Positions 36,488 to 46,790 of a stretch of 64,000 nt of DNA are shown piece by piece; positions within the stretch are counted from its first letter, which is position 1; each line of letters begins with the position of its first letter. The stretch is from Ophiosphaerella korrae (lineage: Eukaryota; Ascomycota; Dothideomycetes; Pleosporales; Phaeosphaeriaceae). Where the stretch lies: the NCBI GenBank assembly GCA_028456385.1, contig JALNQF010000233.1, forward strand, positions 1-64,000, in the 5' to 3' direction. The notes beneath the pieces are model-generated. The model saw nothing but the letters and a program-made list of their open reading frames with translations. It was not told where the DNA came from and searched no databases. Made by a program: the position numbers and the translations under genes.

Positions 36488-38275
36488 CTACTCCCAAACG
36501 TTCGAAAACAGATCGTCGCTTCCTCCAAATCCTCCTGTAGGCTTCGATGCAGTAGTGCTGTGAGTCGTGGTTGTCGGTTGTGTCGGCTTGGTCGGCGCTG
36601 CGCTACTCCATCCCCCAAAATCATCGTCCTGTGTGACCTGCGGCGCACCCCATCCTGGGCTCTTGGGCGGCACGTGTGACGAAGCGGTGGTGGCTGCAGG
36701 CTTGCTGGGTGCGGAAGATGCCCAGACGTCATTGCTTCCCCAAGCATCCATGTTTGAGAAACCGCCATAGTTGGGAGTGGCTTGGGTTGGTTGTGCTGCC
36801 GGCGCTGATGGGGCAGCAGGTGCTGAAAGGTTGAAAGCCGAATTGATGGGTGGTGATGCCGCCGGAGCTGGCACGGCGGCCTTCGGGGTTGGTACAGGTG
36901 CGGAAGGCATGGATAGATCGAGAAGATCGCCGAGACCAGATGACGATGCGGCAGGTTGAGACGGGGCCGGGGACGTGAAAGAAGAGAAATTCCCGAGGCC
37001 GCTAGGGGGGCTTGTTGTCCGATTCTGTGCTTGGGTAATCGGAGGAGGGGACTGTGGCTTTGAATTAAAGAAGTTTCCTCCGCCTCCAAACATGTTGGAC
37101 GAAGATGTGGTTGGTGGTGATTTCGCACTCGAGAAACTATCTAGGCCGGAGAATGGAGAAGGCTTGGGTGCTGGCTGTGCTGCTTGGTTGAATGACAGGC
37201 TACTGAAAGCATCGTTCATGCCGCCAAAGCTTGACTGCTGAGGCGAAGTTTGGGCCTGGGGGGAGGCAAGCCCCGCGAAAGACTCTTGTCGTGCATGCTG
37301 CTGTGGCTGTGGAGGAGCTGCTGGCTTTGCAGCATATAGCGATAGAATCGACTGCTTGAGGTCTGGCCTTGACGGTGCGGCGGTAGCGGCAGGCCCAGTA
37401 CTTGACGGCCGGGCAGGTTGGGCTGTAGGGCCTCCACCCAAAAAGTCCAACCCCAACAGCGAGTCGCCAGCTTTTGTCTGCTTCGGTGGCACTGGCTCAG
37501 CCTTTGGTGGTGGTGGTGCGCGCACTCCAACTGGTGGGCCTGTACTTGGTCGTTGAGGGGCTGGTGGCTCGTCGCCAAAGAGATCTATAGCTGGCTGCGG
37601 TCTTGGTTGCGGTGCTCGGGGCTGACTTGGCCCTCCTGCGAGGCGTTGCGATGCTGATCGCTCGAGTTGTACCTTTTCCTGGACCTTACTCAACGGCTGT
37701 TCTTTGTTAGCCGAGCTTTACTTCATCTTCCGTTTGTTTGCTTGTTTTTTTTTTTTTTGTTTTTTTTTTTTCGCGCCCAACTTACCAGATCATCGTCGTC
37801 TGCCTCCAAGGTTGAAGGGTCTGGAATAGGCCCGTCCATAGTCCAGCGCTTCGACTCATACTTTGTGCGGATAAAGTTTTCGATTTTTGCCTCGGACGGC
37901 ACGTGTCCCGGTGCCAGCTTTGCCTCCCAGTACTTGTTCGCCCGTCCGTTTCCCCACTTGAGGACGCTTTGCAGTTGTTCGTCGGTCCATGAATCAAGGT
38001 CGACAGATTTGACTTTGCTGATGTGTGTGCCCATGCCGCGATGTATGCCGGAGCAGCGAATGCATATAAAGATGCCTAGGTTCCAGCTGGCCCATCTTGG
38101 ATCTGCCCCGTTGTTAGCAGTGGGCATGGGCAGAGCATGCCTTGTACTGCTACTACGCACGCTTATTTCTCTTGCAGTCTGCGCAAGTCTTGTTGTTGTC
38201 GAGCTTGACCAGATTCTTGAGCGTTGCACGATTCTGTTCGGCACGATCAGCGGCAGGATTGGGCCGCCGCGACAT
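36488..38275 (-). CDS. AGE2: Age2-type ArfGAP
   Basis: Three exons (38275-38161, 38102-37786, 37696-36488), 546 aa. The first junction reconstitutes NKHPRWASWNLG and with it the ArfGAP zinc finger C31-x2-C34-x17-C52-x2-C55, followed by the probable arginine finger in GIHRGMG (R60). The domain occupies about 15-130. The remaining 400 residues are low-complexity Pro/Ser/Ala/Gln with repeated small motifs such as DLFG, FGG and LDFLGG, which in this family bind coat or clathrin adaptors. The family stimulates GTP hydrolysis by Arf1 in trans-Golgi and endosomal traffic. The second intron (89 bp) contains two long A runs in the sense strand; the leader contains a C16 run right before the ATG. Confidence 0.92.
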
Positions 38276-38278
38276 GGT

Positions 38279-38294
38279 GGGGGGGGGGGGGGGG
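38279..38294. repeat. G16 homopolymer in ArfGAP leader
   Basis: Sixteen consecutive G on the + strand, three bases from the start codon of the minus-strand ArfGAP gene (a C16 tract in its leader). Length could vary between isolates or be a sequencing artefact. Confidence 0.85.
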
Positions 38295-38501
38295 GCAGCG
38301 GTCGTGTGCTGCGAGAAGCTGTCTTTATCAAGTCGTTGGGGTAGAATAACTGAATTGATGGAGCTTGCAAGGAACGGTTTTTTTTCGGCCGCATGCGCTG
38401 TCTCGGGTGTGTGTGTGGCGGTGGGAGTGTCGCGCTGTTTCTCGAGTCGCCCTCACCAATTGATGTTGTTGTCTTGGCATAGCCTGAACCCGGCCAGGAG
38501 G

Positions 38502-38527
38502 CCAGTCAGTCAGTCAGTCAGTCAGTC
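38502..38527. repeat. (CAGT)n microsatellite
   Basis: About six CAGT units between the ArfGAP start and the ZNF830-like stop codon. Confidence 0.9.
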
Positions 38528-38791
38528 CCATGGGTGTGCGAGGCACAAAGAATTGTTACGTCCAGTTCCTGTTGGAATCTGTTTCTAATAGCACGCGTAG
38601 CAAAAATGCATTAAGATGTGTAGAATCCAGATAACGCTATTATTCAAGCTCTGATACAATACATGCAATGATGTCTGATGTTTTGCTTCTGTCAACGCCT
38701 GGCCCCTGGGGTATCGAATGCGATATGCTACATATAGTACAAGTGAATTCATGACCGACAGCCGAGTGTGAGGATGCACCAAGCTTCTTGT

Positions 38792-39481
38792 TCAAGCCGG
38801 ACGAAACCTCCAGTCGTCCCAATCCTCGTCTTCGGATTCGCTCCCGTCGTCCTCAGTCTGGGGCGCACTGGGCGCGACCGTATTTTCTGTGGCGCGATTG
38901 AGTTTCGCTCGCAACGCCTCCCGCTGCTCGCGCAACCTCTTCACCCTCTCTTCCAGGCCGTCCATTTCCTCAAACTCGTCCTCGAGGGCGCGGGCAGCAT
39001 CCTCCATGTCACCCTCCATCTCCTCATGGCGCCTTGCTCTCTGTGCACTCTGTTCTTCGCGGGCCCTTGCGGCGATTTCGGCAGCAGTCATGGGCTTTGC
39101 TTCTATTACGGCGCCGGGGGCATATGTCGCGGAGGGTCGGGCGCGGTCCTTTGCAATTTCGGTCATGAACGCATCCAGCTCTGCTTGGGCGGCGTCGTCG
39201 AGCGGTGGCGGCAGCGGAGGCAATGCATGTTGGGACGGGGTTTCTGCCAGGGCTGGGGGCAGCTCGCTGGGTCCGTCGTCTGCAGCAGAAGCTCCAGGAT
39301 CGAAGAAGCCAGCAGGGACGCCAGCTTCCTCCTCCTCCTCGGTGCGCGTCCGTTTCCGCTCCTCTACGCCCTCGTCTGCTGCCTTGCGTTTCCTAGAGGC
39401 AGGGGCTGTGGACTGCCTCTGGGGCTTTTGCGCCTGCCGCGCTGCTCGCTGCTGACGGAGCAGCGTTCGGGCGTCGGCCAT
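38792..39481 (-). CDS. ZNF830/CCDC16-like protein without zinc finger
   Basis: Single exon, 229 aa, starting MADARTLLRQQRAARQAQ. The order of features matches the fungal CCDC16/ZNF830 group as I know it: N-terminal MAD-R-LLR helix, basic KRKAADEG patch, GFFDPG motif, a PMTAAEIAARAREEQ block at about 130-145, an acidic coiled coil (EEFEEMDGLEERVKRLREQR) and a C-terminal DDGSESEDEDWDDW tail. Animal members carry a C2H2 finger after the first helix and associate with the spliceosome; here that segment is replaced by the basic stretch and no finger is visible. The frame is open upstream through a TATG repeat, but the ATG at 39481 is the natural start. Role in pre-mRNA processing is inferred. Confidence 0.75.
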   Translation of the reverse strand: MADARTLLRQQRAARQAQKPQRQSTAPASRKRKAADEGVEERKRTRTEEEEEAGVPAGFFDPGASAADDGPSELPPALAETPSQHALPPLPPPLDDAAQAELDAFMTEIAKDRARPSATYAPGAVIEAKPMTAAEIAARAREEQSAQRARRHEEMEGDMEDAARALEDEFEEMDGLEERVKRLREQREALRAKLNRATENTVAPSAPQTEDDGSESEDEDWDDWRFRPA

Positions 39482-39519
39482 GGTGCGAAATTGAGATGGC
39501 GAGCCGGAGTGTTCTGGAA

Positions 39520-39554
<35 letters not shown>

Positions 39555-39612
39555 TGTATGTATATATATGTATGTATATATGTATGTATATATATGCGTA
39601 TATATATATATT
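39520..39612. repeat. (TATG)n microsatellite upstream of ZNF830-like gene
   Basis: Tandem TATG/TATA units just upstream of the minus-strand start codon at 39481, in the shared divergent promoter with the Bye1-like gene. Confidence 0.9.
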
Positions 39613-40303
39613 TGTTTATTGTTTTCGGGGGGGTGTCGAGTCGTATTGGACGGAGTGTGTGTGAGTTGTACAATGCAATTCCATGCGCAACTTTGTCAGA
39701 GGTGCAGGACGCGCAGGCCAGGCGCGGCCAGCTTCTGTTCAGCCGCTAGCCGTGGCCAAGGCTTCGGTTTCGGCAAAACCGTCAAAGCTTCCGTTCCCAC
39801 CAAGGTTCTCCTCACTCACGTCAACACCACACGACACTCTGCAACGCGCGCCACCACACGCTCTCCCGCCCTCCCCATTGCGCGTCGGCCATCGCGCGTG
39901 CCCGCACTTGTTGCCACTCTCACCACAGCACCCGCACATCGCGCCCCAGCTGCCCGCCCGCCGCGTGCCGGCAGCTCTTTGCCTGGAAAGGCGCCGCGCC
40001 CAAGAGGCAGCAACCATCTAGCGACAGTCGGCAGTCGCACAGGACACGGCGCCTTCTGCGTGGGAGGCGGCAGGAAGAAGTATTGCTGCGCATGGTTTCT
40101 TAGTTCCTGCTTGCCTGCTCGTCTGCCTGCCTGCCCGCCTGCCTGCCTGCCTGCACGCCCTGCCACTGCGCAGCAGCCTTGGCGGCCGGTGGCTTTCCAT
40201 AGAGAGATTTTTGAACCTGTTGCGCACATAGAATAAGCTGCATGAGTGGTCGCGTCTGCGTATCTGAGCCCATCATCACCCCGTGTCCGACTTCTCCTCC
40301 GCC
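39613..40303. promoter_or_regulatory. Divergent promoter of ZNF830-like and Bye1-like genes
   Basis: The two start codons (39481 minus, 40304 plus) are 822 bp apart. Besides the TATG array the interval holds a CTGC/CTGCC array at about 40111-40165. Overlapping open frames here are byproducts of these repeats. No defined factor site can be named. Confidence 0.5.
40111..40165. repeat. (CTGC)n-rich tetranucleotide array
   Basis: About ten CTGC or CTGCC units with some interruptions, roughly 140 bp upstream of the Bye1-like start codon. Confidence 0.85.
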
Positions 40304-41130
40304 ATGACTGGTAAGCAGACACCCTCCGCACGCCGTGCCACGGGCCCGTCGCGCGCTCTTCACGCCCCGGGCAGGCGCCACGCCGATGCTGACCACCTCG
40401 CCGTAGACGAAACGCGCCGTTCGGGGCGCGCCAACAAGGGCCAGCACACCAAAAACCACGACCCCGCCGACGAGCCGGCCGCGCCCAAGACCAAGGCCCA
40501 GGTCAAGGCCGACAGGAAGGCCCAGCCAAAGCCAAAGCCCGACGTGGCGCGCGCGCAGTCGACCCCGTCGGCCGAGCAGGACCACGAAGACGACAATGCC
40601 ATCATCCGCTGCGTGTGCGGCGACCAGCGCGACATCCGCGGCCGCCAGATGATCTGCTGCGACGGCTGCGAGGCATGGCAGCACAACAAGTGCCTGAGCC
40701 TGCCCGAGGGCGAGTTCTGGGACGGCAAGACGTACTTTTGCGAGCGCTGCCGCCCCGACCAGCACGCGGAGCTGCTGGCCGCCATGGCGCGCGGCGAGAA
40801 GCCGTGGGCGCGCAAGAAGGGCTCCAGGCCAAAGCCCCGCGCCAGCGACACCAGGCAGGAAGAGAAGGCGCCCACGCCGCAGCAGCAGCAGCAGCCCGCC
40901 AGCGTCGCCTCGCCCTCGCCCGCCCCGCAGCCCGCCCGCGAGCCCACGCCGCCACCGCCGCCGCCGCCCGCCGCTGCCCCGCCTGCCGGCCAGGAGGCCT
41001 CGAATGGCCATGCCGCTCACCACCGCACACAGGACGTTGCAAGCCAGCCACAGTCGCCCGTCGGCGAGAAGCGCCGCCACGAGGCCCCGCCCGAGAAGGC
41101 GACTGCAAACAAGAAACGCAGAAAGTCCAG

Positions 41131-41172
<42 letters not shown>

Positions 41173-41835
41173 CAAGCCAGCACCGGCACCACAGCAGCAG
41201 CACCAGCAGCAGCAGACGGCCCCAGCCACCGACATCGATGGCCTGCCCCAGCCGCAGAAGCCATTTGCAGAGAAGCTGCGCGATGTGCTCGCCCCCCTCA
41301 TCACCACGGCCTCAGACACCAGGGGCTTTCGCATCCCCGACGGCGAAACGGCAAAGTCCCTGGCTGCAAAGCTGGCGCTCCAGATCAACGTTGCTGCGGC
41401 CAGCCATTTTGGCGACACCAGCGGAGGCGACTCGCCCTTCTCGGTCCGCATGCGCGCCATCATGTTCAACATGAAGAAAAACGCCATCCTCGTCGACAGC
41501 CTGCTTTCCAACAGCCTCAAGGCCCAGGACCTGGTCACCATGCCCACCGAGGAGATGGCGAGCGAGGACAAGCAGCGCGAGTTTGCTGCCATGCGCGAGG
41601 CGGCCGAGAAGCAGATGATCCTGACCGAGGAGGCCGGCCCTCGGCTGCGCAAGACCCACAAGGGCGAGGAGATTGTGGGCGAAGACAACTTTGACAGCCA
41701 CGAGTTCAAGCAGCCCAATCTGCGCGACAGAGAGAGCGTCCCAGAAGACGCGCCCATGCAGTCTCCTGTGGGGCACCGCCCGCCCGAAAGCCCGGCAGAT
41801 GCTGGACATGGACTCTCGCTAGACACGTCTGCTGC

Positions 41836-41866
<31 letters not shown>

Positions 41867-43054
41867 ACCCCAGCCGATGGCGCCGCCGCCCGCCGACCAT
41901 CCACCAACTTTGACATCAACTCCGTCTTTGACAAAGTCCGATCACCCCAGCATGACCAGCAAACATTCCACCTACGGCGCCAAAGCTCGCTGCAGATGAA
42001 TGAAAAGCCGTCGCCAGCTGTTGTCGATGCCGACGTTGATCGAATGCTCAAGGACGAGGACAACGATATAGAAATGTCCGGCTACTCATCCGACCCTTCC
42101 GTCTGCTGGCAGGGCTCGGTCAGCATGCAGTCCTTGCAGTCTTTCGAGGCTGTTGCCCGCTTCGTTGCCGGTGGCGACTTTGGCCAAGTAGTGCCCTGGA
42201 ACAAGCTGCTCGCAAACGTTCTGTCGGTCCAGGGACGCATAGAGAGCTCCAAGGGCGACGAGTATATTCGCGGCATTGGCCATTCCGAGTCGTATGATGT
42301 TGCCGTTCTTTCGCTCAGCCCCGTCACAACCGAGGGACGCTCTATCATGGACCATTTCTATGCATACTTCCAATCGCGAGGTCGTTGGGGCGTAGTCCCT
42401 GTGGAGAATAGCAACGAGATCATGCGAGACCTCTACATCATCCCGATCGAGGCTGGCGGTAGCAATCTGCCTCCCTTCATCGACATGCTTGAATTCTGTA
42501 CCATCGAGACCCCCCGCAAAGAACACATGGTGCTCCTCGCCCTTGTCGCCAAACTCCCAGAAACAAAGCCCCAAATGCCCCAAGCCGATCCCTTTGAGCG
42601 CTACGCTCCACAAGACCCCCCCCAAACCCAAACCCAAATCCAAATCCAAACCCAAGCTCCACAGCCAACCCCGCCAACAAATGGCCCACCCGTCCCCAGC
42701 CCATCCCCACTCACCAACCCCCACGGCCCCCAGTACTCGCCCATGGCCCCCTCCTTCCCGCCACCCCAATACGGCAACCCCTTCGCCACCGCCCCAAACG
42801 GCCCTCAACTCGTCCGCACCATCCCGCCCCACCACCAGATCCCCAAGGCCCTGGAAATCATGGGGCCCTACATCGACTCCCCCGTCATCATGCACATCCT
42901 CGTCGACAACCTGTCTAAGAACCAGGCCGTTTCCGAACTCCAGATGATTAACTTGCGCCATATTGTTGAACATAATCCCGAGGCTCGCGACGATATGAAT
43001 GTCCTGACGGATCATTTGCGGAAGAAAACTATGGGACAGCAACATGCGAACTGA
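40304..43054 (+). CDS. BYE1: Bye1-like transcription factor (PHD, TFIIS central, SPOC domains)
   Basis: Single exon, 916 aa; the ATG of MTGKQTPSARRATG is used, since the frame upstream offers only GTG. Domains in order: basic N-terminus; C4HC3 PHD finger at about 100-151 (IIRCVCGDQRDIRG, ICCDGCEAWQH, YFCERC); Pro/Gln-rich linker with a polyglutamine run (41131-41170); TFIIS middle domain at about 320-440 (PFAEKLRDVLAPL, MRAIMFNMKKNAILVDSLL); polyalanine (41826-41866); SPOC domain at about 600-770 (WQGSVSMQSLQSF, DHFYAYFQSRGRWGVVP, LEFCTIETP); Pro-rich region with QIQIQTQ; and a C-terminal helical segment found in CSTF2-hinge-like tails (YIDSPVIMHILVDN). Yeast Bye1 binds RNA polymerase II and H3K4me3. 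Stronger GC content than its neighbours. Confidence 0.92.
41131..41170 (+). repeat. CAG repeat encoding polyglutamine
   Basis: About thirteen consecutive CAG codons in the linker of the Bye1-like protein; likely length-variable. Confidence 0.95.
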
Positions 43055-45787
43055 GATTAGCTCAAAATCTACAACGGGCCTGAGCGTCTCCTTTTCTGGC
43101 GTTGGGGTGGGGTGTGCTATGGAATGGGATGGGATGGATTTGTGCTTTTTCTTTCAACGATGAATCAGAAATGGTTGGATCCGTTCTGTTTTTTTGTTTT
43201 TTTTTTTTAAAAAACGGAGGGTTCGGCAGGACTTGTATCTTATACCCTTGTACGCCTTGTACGCGCGGGCGTCGTTGGGTGGAACTACTCTTTTGACCTT
43301 GGGTGCTTTCCTCATGTGTGTACTGTGTGTGTGTATTTGGTGGGCTTGGTGTTGGGCGTATGGATGTTGAGGGGGGGGGTGGGGGGGGGTTAGGTGTGCG
43401 GTGTGTTTTAGTATATGAAATGTATTGGTACTGTCTAAAAGTATAGTGATTTCCAGGTTTGATGTGAGGCTGAGTCTTTTTATGCGTAGTTTTGTCATGT
43501 GCGGGTACGTTGACTATGTGTGTTGATTTACGTCGTGATAGATCTAATCCATGGGTGCGTTTGGATTCTTGCGAGTATTAAAGTCGTCCTACGTGTTCTG
43601 GGTCGGTAGGTTCTTTCTGGCATTAACGTGGTTGTCAGCGCAAGACGCTGAATAAAAAAAACTCTTTTTTACATTGGCATGGGATGGTTCGAGACCAGAA
43701 TTAAATCCAAAATGAAAGTATTTCGCTTATTTGCAAGCTTCCATACACTATAGAATGGGTTATTTTCCGGTCACACGGAGGAAATGAAATCATGTTTCTG
43801 AGATTGAAGAGTGAACAATGTCGGTGTGGTTGGTTCACGGCTTTAAGATTCTATCTTTCGTCTTGAGGTTTTCCAATATTGGATCAACTTGTATTCTAAT
43901 TCCAACACAAATCTAAAACGAACATATCTCAACTCTGTCTCGACATCTGTTTTTTTTTTACTGCTGCGTGGAGCATGTCGAATTGTTGGGTTGTTGCTAC
44001 ACTGTATTTCCGAAGCATGTTAGATTACTTCATGTGATGGTTGATATTTGCTCCGGTACCCAAAATACGAAATATACAAAATGATTACGAAAAATTGATA
44101 TGCTTTACTTGGTGCATCTGCTGTACCTACTGCCGTGTTCTTTTTTTTTTGTTTTGTAATTGTGGGTAACTTCCAAGGTTTATTTATTGACTTTATGAAA
44201 TCACATCTTTTCTGCATCAGCAGTTTCTCATACATGCACTTAATCTCTCTCTCCCCATGCTCAATTCATTACACTGTATTTTACGGTATATGACAAGTTT
44301 TCCGTGGTGTACACCTGCACATTCTTTTGATGTCGCATTTGCAACATTTTATTATTAGCAATATCAGATTTAATTCCGAAAAGACTACAAAAGAGCCTAT
44401 CGGTAAATAAAAAAAAGATAGAAATAGGTAATCGGGAGGTAAACTTTTGGTAAGTTGTGGCAACTATAGGATATTCATAGATCGACCTATCAAAATATGC
44501 TCAAAAAGTATATAGCTATAATATTTTAAGTTCAATATGCGCTCTTGGTGGGAGGATTCAAGACGCCTAGATATAAAAGCTGGCTATATTATCAATTCCA
44601 CTTGTGTTATAGTAAGCATGAAAGTAATTTTCACTGTTGAACTACTTACTTGACGAGAAAAGAGATTCTTGCGCGGATTCGGAGAACATAAACTTTATGC
44701 TTTGCTAGTTGATAGCGTCGCTACCACTCAAGTCACCGCAACCAAGCAAGGTCATTATCAAATTACCCGAGATACCAGCGGTTCATAGATGGCTCTTGAT
44801 CTGTTTTCATTTCTGTCATGGAAGAGTAGGAAATACAATTCAAGTGGTCCCCCGTGTCTTCAACTCCAGCAATGATTCAATCTCCACTGGTATCCTGAGC
44901 ACAAAACAACCTGTAACACCAGATACAGTACGGTTGGCAAATCTTGTCGCATTGAAGACCTCATTGGTCCCACCCACGGGCTTAAACTGTGCTGCAGTCG
45001 ACCCAACTGTCATTGTCATCTTCGACAGATGTTTGCATTAGGTGACATCACTATTGCGGTATTTTCGCCAGAACAAACTAACAACCAAAGGAAGGCGGTG
45101 TGTCCGCAGGCTCCTGATGTTGGATGCATGCGCCACAAAAGCTGCTTCGGTAGCCCTTGCGTCTGAGCTAACCAGACTATATTCGTTAGGCAGTCGGAAA
45201 GTCATCCGCTCTTCAATGTTGTAATTTCACGCACTCATCTTGCTTGTGAGACTTTAGGAATGGTTTCAATCTAGGCAGCACCAGCGTACTTGGCGACTAT
45301 AAGCAGCACAAATTACTTCGTGCGTAGTAGGCATTCCTCGGCATCGGTGACAGTAAAGCCTGTGTCTAGTCGAGGTTATAGCCGCAAATGCCTAGCAACA
45401 CCCACCATGACAAGCAAAGCTTGACCTCTTAATCAAGACAAAGAAACGGTGAGAAACAACGGCCGCCGGGAACAGTGGCTGGGGACAAACAACCTGAGTA
45501 AACCTAACTTGCTAGCAAGAGGGTTCTCCTGTATATACTTAGCCCAAACGCTTTGACACATTGGCTGCATAACTTCGCTAAAAAATTGCCGTAGAGTTTC
45601 TTCTGATCAATTTAGGAGAAAGTGTCGTCATACCTGCTGCATCGGCGAAGCCGTGTCAAATAATTGTGACCTCTAGGAAATCTCGACCATCGCAGATAGC
45701 ACCCCAACGTCCCTGTGCTGATCGTAATTGACTGGGATTCTGGTTCAGCTCATTGCTAGATATTGGAATGCAGGTCGGTACAGATCA

Positions 45788-45808
45788 CACGTGGGCCCTG
45801 AGCACGTG
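45788..45808. promoter_or_regulatory. Pair of CACGTG E-boxes
   Basis: CACGTG at 45788-45793 and again at 45803-45808, each followed by GG. These match bHLH factor sites but lie 1 kb from the nearest gene start (46791), so their function is uncertain. Confidence 0.3.
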
Positions 45809-46617
45809 GGTGCAGGTGCCAAGCCATGGTCAGTGATCTCTGTGGGGCCTCCCCCTTACCACATTCCCATAACACCAACAAAGTCCCATCACCATTCCCC
45901 CTACTTTTGCGATCTGTGACAATGGATATTATCATCTCTCGCGACCAAACATGCTTGCTGTGTTCTAAACCACAATCGGCACCTCCCCTATAGCTTCAGC
46001 GGGAATTTCATCGAAGGCGTCTGTGGCTTTGACAATTTCAACACATCCCGCGCGAAACATCATTTCCACACTGCAGAACCGCGCGACTTCTACACACTTT
46101 GCATCCCGCCGCCGCTTGGCATTTCTTTTCTAGAACAAGTCTAGGCCTTGCTACCCCTTTGACATGCCAGTCCTTATTCGCTTAGGGTGCACAGAAGGCT
46201 GGGTCCGTTCTATCATCAGCCACTCAACATCGGGTCCGTCGTATCATGTCCAACAGCCACGCGCGCTTTTACCAGCTGGCGATGCCATTGAGGAATTCTT
46301 GGTAGCTCAAGCTTCAGGGGCGGCTCGGCTTTGCCTTGTGGTATTCCTGACGGCTGAGCGCATCATCTAACGACGTCCGGCAAAGTGCGCTGTTGCCTAG
46401 CCTTGATTCCCTTTTGCAAGTTGGTGTGAAAAGCAACAACCGCATTCCTGCGCAAGCGCACACTAGCACGATCTCGCGTAATATCAATTCCGACTGGTTC
46501 AAACCTCAAGTTGGTGGCTTGCGTTCTCGGCAGACTTGAGGCTGATGATAGCGAGGCATAGCTAGATCTAGTGAAAAACAGTGAGTAGCTGGACAGCTTC
46601 ACGCAGGAGTGGAGCCA

Positions 46618-46637
46618 GGGGGGGGGGGGGGGGGGGG
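46618..46637. repeat. G20 homopolymer in wall-protein promoter
   Basis: Twenty consecutive G, about 155 bp upstream of the start codon at 46791. Such tracts vary readily in length. Confidence 0.9.
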
Positions 46638-46790
46638 TTCCACCATAAAACCAGCTCAGAGCCCTCATCCATTTGCTTCTCATCAACAAGGTCTTCATCA
46701 ATCAGTTCTTGGGTTCGCAGCTTTTCACTGCAACCGTTCACTCTTTTGTTCAATTTTTTTATACAGTCACTCGTTACTCAATTAATCATA

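Larger units (their letters stand above)
43055..46790. other. 3.7-kb gene-free interval
   Basis: Holds the 3' region of the Bye1-like gene on the left and the promoter of the wall-protein gene on the right. Short frames up to about 110 codons occur on both strands but none shows a domain, a signal peptide or intron-linked continuation. There are T and G homopolymers (43193-43208, 43371-43389, 43950-43960, 44142-44152). Two CACGTG boxes lie 15 bp apart at 45788 and 45803. No tRNA with an intact T-arm was found. Confidence 0.5.

Noticed and set aside
36771..37556. Plus-strand frames opposite the ArfGAP tail
   Set aside because: Shadows of the Pro/Ala/Gln-rich third exon of the minus-strand ArfGAP gene.
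38768..39664. 298-codon plus-strand frame opposite the ZNF830-like gene
   Set aside because: Cys/Leu/Phe-rich antisense of a real charged protein and of a TATG repeat; the minus-strand protein has clear family motifs.
40100..41264. Long minus-strand frames opposite the Bye1-like gene
   Set aside because: Poly-Leu/Ala/Gly products of GC-rich codon bias and CAG repeats; the plus strand encodes recognised domains.
43600..43710. GGTTCGAGACC resembling a tRNA T-arm
   Set aside because: No matching acceptor stem, D-arm or anticodon arm could be built around it.
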